From contig JAOZRF010000048.1 of the NCBI GenBank assembly GCA_029940245.1, positions 1 to 11,509 on the forward strand: a stretch of 11,509 nucleotides of DNA, in the 5' to 3' direction. The notes beneath the pieces are model-generated. The model had not been told where the DNA came from. It searched no databases and saw nothing but the letters and a program-made list of their open reading frames with translations. Every line of letters begins with the position of its first letter. The stretch's first letter is position 1. Of this stretch, positions 5,871 through 11,509 are shown piece after piece. A program made the translations under genes and the position numbers. Origin of the DNA: Desulfobacula sp. (GTDB taxonomy: Bacteria; Desulfobacterota; Desulfobacteria; Desulfobacterales; Desulfobacteraceae).

Positions 5871-6987
5871 AAAATATTTACCCTGGTTTACACTGAGGGA
5901 GATCCCTTTTTTAGGGAATATGATGGCTAAGAAATTGATTGATCAATTTCAGTCCCCTGAAAGGGTTTTAAGCGCTTCTGAATCAGAGTTGAAAAAAATT
6001 GACAAGATCTCTGCAAAAATAATTAATGGCATCACCCGCCACAAAACATTTCAGGACAAAGCAAAAAAAGAATTGGATCTGATTTTAAACAAAAATATAA
6101 AAATTGTTACACTGACCGATTCTTCCTATCCTGTCTTGTTAAAGCAGATCAATGATCCACCGCCTTTATTAACTTATTTGGGGAAACTGGACAACAGCGC
6201 CCCCTGTATCTCTATTGTCGGGTCAAGGAGTGCAACTGTCTATGGGTTGAACACCTCTGAAAATCTGGCCTATCGCCTTGCAAAGAAAGGATTTCAGATT
6301 GTCAGCGGACTGGCAAGGGGGATTGATACGAGAGCTCATCAAGGCGCATTAAAAGCAAAAAGAAAGACCATCGCGGTTTTGGGTTCAGGACTGAACAAGA
6401 TATATCCCAGGGAGAATAAAACTATTTTTCACGCTATTGCAGATAAGGGTACTATTTTTTCAGAATTTAAAGCAGATACTGAACCTTTCCCTTCAAATTT
6501 TCCCATTCGCAATCGAATTATTGCAGGATTATCCTGTGGCACCATTATCGTTGAAGCAGCCAAAAGGAGTGGTTCTTTAATCACTGCGCGGCTGGCAGGT
6601 GAATATAACCGGGAAGTATTTGCAGTTCCGGGCAGTATCCAGTCAGCAAAAAGCCAGGGCACGCATGCTTTATTAAAACAAGGTGCCAAGCTTGTGGAAA
6701 ACGAGATGGATATCATGGATGAACTACATCATTTTGTCCATCTAAAAGAAAAATATCCATCTTTATCTTTACAAAATCAAGAAAAGCTCAACTATAAAAG
6801 CTGTAAAACCACCGGCCCGGAAATTTTAAAATTTATAGGACCCTACCCTGTCCATATCGATGTATTAATTGAAAACAGCGGGATGAACACCTCGCGGATT
6901 ACCTCTCAATTGCTTGACCTGGAACTTGCAGGAAAGGTGAATCGCCATCAGGGTAATTATTATTCTATCTCGGAGGAAAACCATTGA
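5854..6987 (+). CDS. dprA: DprA/Smf, DNA processing protein
   Basis: Cytoplasmic single-stranded DNA-binding protein that protects incoming DNA and loads RecA on it; widely kept even where natural transformation is unknown. Residues 8-60 form a helix-hairpin-helix/SAM-like N-terminal region. The Rossmann-fold core (about 85-290) shows IVGSRSATVYG (121-131), VSGLARGIDTRAH (150-162), LGSGLNKIYP (176-185), FPIRNRIIAGLS (216-227) and SQGTHALLKQGAKLV (267-281). Residues about 318-372 fit the winged-helix C-terminal domain. The length of 377 residues is normal. ATG at 5854 is the only usable upstream start, because an in-frame TAA lies at 5836, and the preceding bases (CCTTTTTTTAAAA) contain no Shine-Dalgarno match. 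Its stop overlaps the topA start, a common dprA-topA arrangement. Confidence 0.95.
   Translation: MHTSFEKYLPWFTLREIPFLGNMMAKKLIDQFQSPERVLSASESELKKIDKISAKIINGITRHKTFQDKAKKELDLILNKNIKIVTLTDSSYPVLLKQINDPPPLLTYLGKLDNSAPCISIVGSRSATVYGLNTSENLAYRLAKKGFQIVSGLARGIDTRAHQGALKAKRKTIAVLGSGLNKIYPRENKTIFHAIADKGTIFSEFKADTEPFPSNFPIRNRIIAGLSCGTIIVEAAKRSGSLITARLAGEYNREVFAVPGSIQSAKSQGTHALLKQGAKLVENEMDIMDELHHFVHLKEKYPSLSLQNQEKLNYKSCKTTGPEILKFIGPYPVHIDVLIENSGMNTSRITSQLLDLELAGKVNRHQGNYYSISEENH
6972..6976 (+). promoter_or_regulatory. Ribosome binding site for the TTG start of topA
   Basis: GGAGG at 6972-6976, within the last codons of dprA, sits seven bases before TTG at 6984. It supports this TTG, whose last two bases begin the dprA stop codon TGA (shared bases 6984-6987), and implies coupled translation. 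Confidence 0.75.
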
Positions 6988-9251
6988 CAAAACCCCTCAT
7001 CATAGTAGAGTCTCCAACAAAAATTAAAACATTAAAAAAATATGTGGGAAAAGAATTTAATATTGCTGCAAGTGTCGGCCACATAAGAGATCTTCCAATC
7101 AATACCCTTGGTATTGATGTTGAAAAAAAATTCAAAGCCAAATATGTCAATATTAAAGACAAATCCAAAATTATTGGGAACTTAAAAAAACTGGCCGAGA
7201 ATGCCAAAGATATTTATCTTGCCCCTGACCCTGATCGTGAAGGTGAAGCCATTACATTCCACATCATGGATATTTTAAAACAAAAGGATCTGATTTTTCA
7301 TCGTGTCCTTTTCCATGAATTGACAAAAAAAGGCATTCAAGAAGCATTGGCACACCCTCTGAAACCAGATGTGAACAAATATGATGCCCAGCAGGCCCGA
7401 AGAAAACTGGACCGGCTGGTGGGCTATCAGATTTCTCCATTATTATGGCAAAAAATCCAGAGAGGATTAAGTGCTGGAAGGGTTCAATCCGTTGCCGTTA
7501 AAATTATTTGTGACAGGGAAAGACATATTTGGAAATTTGTTCCCGAAGAATTCTGGACTATTACGGCCGAGCTTCTTGCCAATTTTCCTCCTAATTTTAA
7601 TGCCGATCTCATTAAAATTAACAATAAAAAAGCAAAAATTGAGAATCAAACCCAGGTCTCAAGTATTTTAAAAGACCTTGAAAATGCAAAATTTGTCATC
7701 CGTGAAATAAAGGCCAAAACCATCAAACGCAATCCTTTACCCCCCTTTATTACCAGTAAACTTCAACAGGATGCCATCAATCGGTTAAGATTTTCCGCAC
7801 GAAAAACCATGATTGTAGCCCAGCAGCTTTATGAAGGTATTGAGATTGGAACAGGGGGACCCGAAGGCCTTATCACCTATATGCGTACTGATTCCATCAG
7901 AATCGCAGATGATGCAGCAAATGAAGCACAAAAGTATATTTCCAAGACCATGGGAAATGAGTTTGCTTTAAGCAAACCCCGATTCTTTAAAAACAAGAAC
8001 AAGGTACAGGATGCCCATGAAGCCATTCGACCTACATCTGTATTTCATTCTCCCCAGATGATTAAAAAATTTTTAAGTGTTGATCAATTTAATCTCTATG
8101 ACCTGATATGGAAACGATTTGTAGCATCACAAATGGCCCAGGCGATCATTGACCAAAAAACAATTTTGATTCAGGCAACAGATCAATATCTGTTTTCTGT
8201 CAGCGGTTCAACTATCAGGTTCCCGGGATTCATGAACCTTTATTCCCAGGATCAAGAGTCCAAAAACAAAAATGTTCAGGCATTGCCTGATGCAAAAGTC
8301 GGGACTGAATTAAAAACCATAGAGATTATTCCAAAACAGCACTTTACAAAACCTTTACCACGATTTTCCGAAGCCTCCCTTGTTAAAGAACTTGAAAAAA
8401 ATGGTATCGGCCGACCCAGCACTTATGCCTCCATCCTGTCTGTGATCAGGGACAAAGGATATGTTGACCTTATAAACCGGTATTTTATTCCAAGTGAACT
8501 TGGTTTCATTGTAAATGATTTGCTGGTTTCATCTTTCCCTAATATTTTAAATATTTCCTTTACAGCCCAGATGGAAAACAATCTTGATGATGTAGAAACC
8601 GGCAATTTAGAAGAGGTGCAGTTATTAACCAATTTTTATGCCACATTTAAAAAAAGCCTGGACCTTGCAAGCGAGGAAATGATCAGTGTAAAAGGGATTG
8701 GAATTAAAACAGATTTAAATTGTCCATCCTGTGGAAAGCAATTAAATATAAAAATCGGTAAAAATGGACATTTCCTCGCATGTACCGGGTATCCGGACTG
8801 CTCATTTACCAGCAATTATCTTAGAGATGAAAAAGGCAATCTGTCAATTGTTACAAAATTCATTGATAATACCAAAGTCAAGGATTGTATAAAATGCGGC
8901 AAACCCATGGTTCAAAAAGAAGGCCGTTTCGGCCTGTTTTTAGCCTGCACCGGATATCCTGAGTGCAAGCATACTGAATCTGTTAATGGTGAACAAAACG
9001 GCAGGGATATCGGCGTAAATTGTCCGCAGAAAGATTGCTCAGGAACGATTATAGAAAGAAAATCAAAAAGAGGTAAAATATTTTTTGGGTGCTCTAATTA
9101 TCCGGACTGTACCTTTGCATCATGGGATAAGCCTGTTAACAAAGCATGCCCTGATTGCGGCAATGTTTATCTTGTGGAAAAAGAGACCAAAAGAAATGGA
9201 AAATTCTTAAAATGTCCCAACAAGGATTGTGATTTCAAAACACCGCTATGA
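6984..9251 (+). CDS. topA: DNA topoisomerase I (type IA) with four C4 zinc ribbons
   Basis: Relaxes negatively supercoiled DNA by transient single-strand cleavage through a 5'-phosphotyrosine link. The TOPRIM domain begins LIIVESPTKIKTL (5-17, acidic E9) and contains DPDREGEA (82-89; D82, D84, E86), matching E. coli E9, D111, D113 and E115. The catalytic tyrosine is Y299 in EGLITYMRTDS. Conserved GLSAGRVQSVAVKIICDRER (161-180) and GIGRPSTYASI (474-484) are present. The C-terminus holds four four-cysteine zinc modules: C580/583/600/606, C635/638/655/661, C680/685/703/709 and C722/725/744/749. Zinc-ribbon number varies in this family. The protein is 755 residues. The TTG start overlaps the dprA stop. 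No terminator hairpin is visible in the 13 bases before the end of the convergent efp gene. Confidence 0.98.
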   Translation: MTKPLIIVESPTKIKTLKKYVGKEFNIAASVGHIRDLPINTLGIDVEKKFKAKYVNIKDKSKIIGNLKKLAENAKDIYLAPDPDREGEAITFHIMDILKQKDLIFHRVLFHELTKKGIQEALAHPLKPDVNKYDAQQARRKLDRLVGYQISPLLWQKIQRGLSAGRVQSVAVKIICDRERHIWKFVPEEFWTITAELLANFPPNFNADLIKINNKKAKIENQTQVSSILKDLENAKFVIREIKAKTIKRNPLPPFITSKLQQDAINRLRFSARKTMIVAQQLYEGIEIGTGGPEGLITYMRTDSIRIADDAANEAQKYISKTMGNEFALSKPRFFKNKNKVQDAHEAIRPTSVFHSPQMIKKFLSVDQFNLYDLIWKRFVASQMAQAIIDQKTILIQATDQYLFSVSGSTIRFPGFMNLYSQDQESKNKNVQALPDAKVGTELKTIEIIPKQHFTKPLPRFSEASLVKELEKNGIGRPSTYASILSVIRDKGYVDLINRYFIPSELGFIVNDLLVSSFPNILNISFTAQMENNLDDVETGNLEEVQLLTNFYATFKKSLDLASEEMISVKGIGIKTDLNCPSCGKQLNIKIGKNGHFLACTGYPDCSFTSNYLRDEKGNLSIVTKFIDNTKVKDCIKCGKPMVQKEGRFGLFLACTGYPECKHTESVNGEQNGRDIGVNCPQKDCSGTIIERKSKRGKIFFGCSNYPDCTFASWDKPVNKACPDCGNVYLVEKETKRNGKFLKCPNKDCDFKTPL

Positions 9252-9264
9252 TGAACATACTGAA

Positions 9265-9828
9265 TTATTCATTCACCCGTTCTACATATTCCCGGGTTCT
9301 GGTATCAATTTTTATCATCTGACCCTGCTCAACAAAAGGAGGTACCTGAACCTCAAATCCTGTTTCAAGTATTGCAGGTTTTGTGCTTCCAGTTGCTGTA
9401 TCACCTTTTGCCCAGGGTTCTGACTCAACAACCTGCAAATTGATAAAATTCGGTAATGTAACACCAATGGGAAGACCATTATATAATAGAATCGTACAGA
9501 TGGTGTTGTCCTTTAACAGATCGATTGAATCTCCCAATTGATCTTTTGTTAAAAAATGCTGTTCATAATTGGCAGTGTTCATAAAACAGCAACTGACTTT
9601 ATCCGAATAAAGATATTCCATTTCCTGTTCTTCAAGATCAGCTCTTTTAAATTTATCACCGGATCGATAGGTTCGTTCATACTGAGTACCTGTTATCATA
9701 TTCTTTAATTTGCATTTATATAAAGACTGCCCTTTTCCAGGTTTTTTAAATTCAAAAGTAATAATGACATAGGGTTCACCATCAATTTCAAACTTTAAAC
9801 CCTTTCTTAAATCACTTGCCAGGTACAT
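9265..9828 (-). CDS. efp: Elongation factor P
   Basis: Translation factor that binds between the ribosomal P and E sites and relieves stalling at consecutive prolines. All three EF-P domains are present. Domain I has DLRKGLKFEIDGEPY (6-20) and the tip loop PGKGQS with K32, equivalent to E. coli K34, the residue beta-lysylated by EpmA. Lysine, not the arginine of rhamnosylated EF-Ps, is present, but no modification gene is in the window. Domain III ends in VPPFVEQGQMIKIDTRTREYVERV, typical of the family. I chose ATG at 9828 (187 residues, against 188 in E. coli). A GTG two codons upstream (9834) would overlap the ribosome binding site itself. The gene converges on topA and diverges from guaA. 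Confidence 0.97.
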   Translation of the reverse strand: MYLASDLRKGLKFEIDGEPYVIITFEFKKPGKGQSLYKCKLKNMITGTQYERTYRSGDKFKRADLEEQEMEYLYSDKVSCCFMNTANYEQHFLTKDQLGDSIDLLKDNTICTILLYNGLPIGVTLPNFINLQVVESEPWAKGDTATGSTKPAILETGFEVQVPPFVEQGQMIKIDTRTREYVERVNE

Positions 9829-9833
9829 ACACA

Positions 9834-9839
9834 CTCCTT
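9834..9839 (-). promoter_or_regulatory. Ribosome binding site deciding the efp start
   Basis: On the - strand AAGGAG covers 9839-9834 and lies five bases ahead of ATG at 9828. The alternative GTG at 9834 shares its first base with this site and could not be served by it, so the ATG is preferred. Confidence 0.8.
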
Positions 9840-9862
9840 AACTTATTTTTAAAAATATTAAA

Positions 9863-9922
9863 TTTTATCCTTATCTCCCAATTAATCATATTAAAGGTCG
9901 GATGGCAACCTTAAGGATAAAA
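9863..9922. repeat. 11-bp perfect inverted repeat between efp and guaA
   Basis: TTTTATCCTTA at 9863-9873 is the exact reverse complement of TAAGGATAAAA at 9912-9922, with 38 bases between. A competing smaller hairpin, AAGGT (9894-9898) with ACCTT (9908-9912), and an 8-base palindrome, CCTTAAGG (9909-9916), overlap its right arm. The region lies in the divergent efp-guaA control segment (9829-9994), which otherwise holds only AT-rich promoter-like hexamers, such as TATTAT at 9943 and 9955 on the + strand and TATAAT at 9949-9944 on the - strand. None has a convincing -35. The repeat could be an operator or an RNA switch in the efp leader; neither is shown. Confidence 0.5.
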
Positions 9923-9994
9923 ACAACTTGCTTTTTTGTCCATATTATAGCAATTATTATAGTTTAGATAAATTATTAATACAGGAATAACTTT

Positions 9995-11509
9995 ATGATC
10001 ATTGTTATTGATTTTGGTTCACAATTTAATCAGCTTATTGCAAGAAGAGTTAGAGAAAATGATGTATATTGCCAGGTTGAACCTGCCAGTATTTCTCTGG
10101 AAAAATTAAAAAAGCTTCATCCCCGGGGCATCATTCTTTCCGGTGGACCATCAAGCATCTATGAAGAAAACAGTCCGGCAATTGATAAAGCCCTTTTTGA
10201 TCTTGGCATCCCCATCCTTGGTATCTGCTATGGGATGCATTATATGGTACATACCCTGGGCGGAAAAATTAAAAAAACGGCCAAGCGGGAGTATGGATTT
10301 GCAAACCTTGATATAAAAGATCCCAATCCCTTATTCAAGGATATGGATACCGGGTTTCAATGCTGGATGAGTCATGGAGATTCTGCCATTGAATTACCTG
10401 AAAATTTTGTTATTACCGCTTCCACCAAAAATACTGCCATTGCAGCTATTGCAAACCATACAAAAAAGTTTTATGGGTTTCAGTTCCATCCCGAGGTCGA
10501 ACATTCCATAAACGGCTCTTTAATGATCCGCCATTTTTTATTTGATATCTGTAATTGTCAAAAAAACTGGACAATGAAATCCTTTTGCGATGGTGCGATT
10601 GCTCAAATTAAAGCCGCGGTTGGTGATAAAAAAGTGATCATGGGACTTTCAGGCGGTGTTGATTCATCCGTTGCTGCAACGCTTATACATAAAGCCATCG
10701 GCAAAAATCTGTTCTGCATCTTTGTTGACAATGGCCTTTTAAGAAAAAATGAAAAAGACATTCTTGAAAAAAGCCTGACACCCAGCTTAGATTTAAATAT
10801 CAAATTTATTGATGCTAAAAATAAATTTTTAATTGCATTAAAAGGTGTGACTGATCCTGAGAAAAAACGAAAAATTATCGGAAACCTTTTTATAGAAGTT
10901 TTTGAAGCCCAGGCCCATAAAATTGAAGGCGCACAATTTCTAGGTCAGGGAACCTTATACCCGGATATTATTGAATCCAAATCAGCTTTTGGCGGGCCCA
11001 CCTCTATTATCAAATCTCATCATAATGTTGGTGGCCTTCCGGAAAAAATGAAACTCAAACTCATTGAACCCCTTCAGCTTCTTTTCAAGGACGAAGTTAG
11101 AAAACTTGGGAAAGAATTGGGCATTAATGATGATCTTATATGGCGTCAGCCCTTTCCAGGACCAGGCCTTGCCATAAGGGTCATGGGTGAAATCACGGAG
11201 GACGGACTTGAAATTTTAAGAAAAGCAGACGCTGTTTTACTTGAAGAAATTAGAAAAGCCGGACTTTATAAAAAATTATGGCAATCTTTTGCTGTCCTCC
11301 TGCCAATTAAAAGCGTAGGAGTGATGGGAGATAAAAGGACGTTTGGAAATTGTATTGCCATAAGAGCCGTCACCAGCAATGATGCAATGACAGCTGACTG
11401 GGCTAAATTACCCCACGATCTTTTAGGTAAAATTTCCAATAGAATAATCAATGAAGTTGAAAATATTAACCGGGTTGTTTTTGATATCACATCCAAGCCT
11501 CCCGGAACC
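9995..11509 (+). CDS. guaA: GMP synthase (glutamine-hydrolysing), 3' end cut by window
   Basis: Converts XMP to GMP using ATP and ammonia from glutamine, the last step of de novo guanine nucleotide synthesis; cytoplasmic. The N-terminal class I glutamine amidotransferase domain (1-185) shows DFGSQFNQLIARRVRE (6-21), GICYG with nucleophile C78, and FHPEVEH with H165 and E167. The ATP pyrophosphatase domain has the P-loop GLSGGVDSS (217-225) and GQGTLYPDIIES (317-328). The C-terminal dimerisation domain has RQPFPGPGLAIRVMGE (384-399). The visible 505 residues end ITSKPPGT; the family usually ends about four residues later (IEWE), so only the last codons and stop are missing. ATG at 9995 follows AGGAA at 9983-9987 by seven bases. 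H82, four residues after C78, replaces a Gln usually conserved in this domain. Confidence 0.97.
   Translation, partial: MIIVIDFGSQFNQLIARRVRENDVYCQVEPASISLEKLKKLHPRGIILSGGPSSIYEENSPAIDKALFDLGIPILGICYGMHYMVHTLGGKIKKTAKREYGFANLDIKDPNPLFKDMDTGFQCWMSHGDSAIELPENFVITASTKNTAIAAIANHTKKFYGFQFHPEVEHSINGSLMIRHFLFDICNCQKNWTMKSFCDGAIAQIKAAVGDKKVIMGLSGGVDSSVAATLIHKAIGKNLFCIFVDNGLLRKNEKDILEKSLTPSLDLNIKFIDAKNKFLIALKGVTDPEKKRKIIGNLFIEVFEAQAHKIEGAQFLGQGTLYPDIIESKSAFGGPTSIIKSHHNVGGLPEKMKLKLIEPLQLLFKDEVRKLGKELGINDDLIWRQPFPGPGLAIRVMGEITEDGLEILRKADAVLLEEIRKAGLYKKLWQSFAVLLPIKSVGVMGDKRTFGNCIAIRAVTSNDAMTADWAKLPHDLLGKISNRIINEVENINRVVFDITSKPPGT

Noticed and set aside
9275..9297. ACCCG/CGGGT hairpin as a terminator for topA or efp
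   Set aside because: It is a five-base stem with a 13-base loop inside efp coding sequence and no T-run follows on either strand.
9229..9423. + strand frame running from the topA end into efp
   Set aside because: It is antisense to well-supported efp codons and has no ribosome binding site.
9829..9834. GTG at 9834 as the efp start (189 residues)
   Set aside because: The GTG overlaps the AAGGAG binding site that correctly serves ATG at 9828, and the shorter form matches the family N-terminus.
9905..9937. GCAA...TTGC stem followed by six T as an intrinsic terminator
   Set aside because: The stem is only four pairs with a long loop, and no + strand gene ends nearby; it lies in the guaA upstream region.
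1..11509. Mobile element, toxin-antitoxin or defence system
   Set aside because: No transposase, integrase, terminal inverted repeats, small toxin-like pair or nuclease/helicase cassette is seen; nearly all the sequence is accounted for by core genes.

Overview
This window is AT-rich bacterial chromosome carrying mostly core genes. Seven genes run on the + strand: an RNase E/G family ribonuclease, an unrecognised membrane-anchored LysM-like protein, yajC, secD, secF, dprA and topA. They are followed by efp on the - strand and guaA on the + strand, which is cut by the window edge. Protein style, AT-rich coding and the yajC-secD-secF / dprA-topA grouping suggest a Desulfobacterota (deltaproteobacterial, Desulfobacteraceae-like) chromosome. 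That assignment is inference from remembered family sequences, not a search. I see no rRNA, tRNA, CRISPR, insertion sequence, prophage or attachment site.

Layout. 1-127 is a non-coding leader in front of the ribonuclease gene (128-1597). A 73-base gap with a TTGACA box leads to the LysM-like gene (1671-2768), which carries five 33-bp tandem repeats. yajC (2802-3164), secD (3185-4756) and secF (4769-5800) follow with gaps of 37 bases or less and read as one transcription unit for the Sec accessory complex. After 53 bases, which hold a possible 21-codon leader ORF, come dprA (5854-6987) and topA (start overlapping the dprA stop by 4 bases). topA converges on efp with only 13 bases between them. 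efp (corrected start 9828) and guaA (start 9995) diverge from a 166-base AT-rich region with an 11-bp inverted repeat.

How the genes fit together. SecD, SecF and YajC assist SecYEG by using proton motive force to complete export. The LysM-like envelope protein upstream may be transcribed with them, but its role is unknown. DprA loads RecA on incoming single-stranded DNA and TopA relaxes negative supercoils. RNase G and EF-P act on RNA turnover and on translation of polyproline stretches. GuaA makes GMP.

I do not find a convincing undescribed system. The observations most worth checking are: SecF carries about 46 extra residues forming an extra transmembrane hairpin, possibly a duplication of the neighbouring hairpin. 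GuaA has His where the family has a conserved Gln four residues after the catalytic Cys. The LysM-like protein has an 11-residue repeat stalk. YajC has a GC-rich Gly-Gly-Ala repeat. dprA lacks a visible ribosome binding site and sits behind a tiny overlapping ORF.
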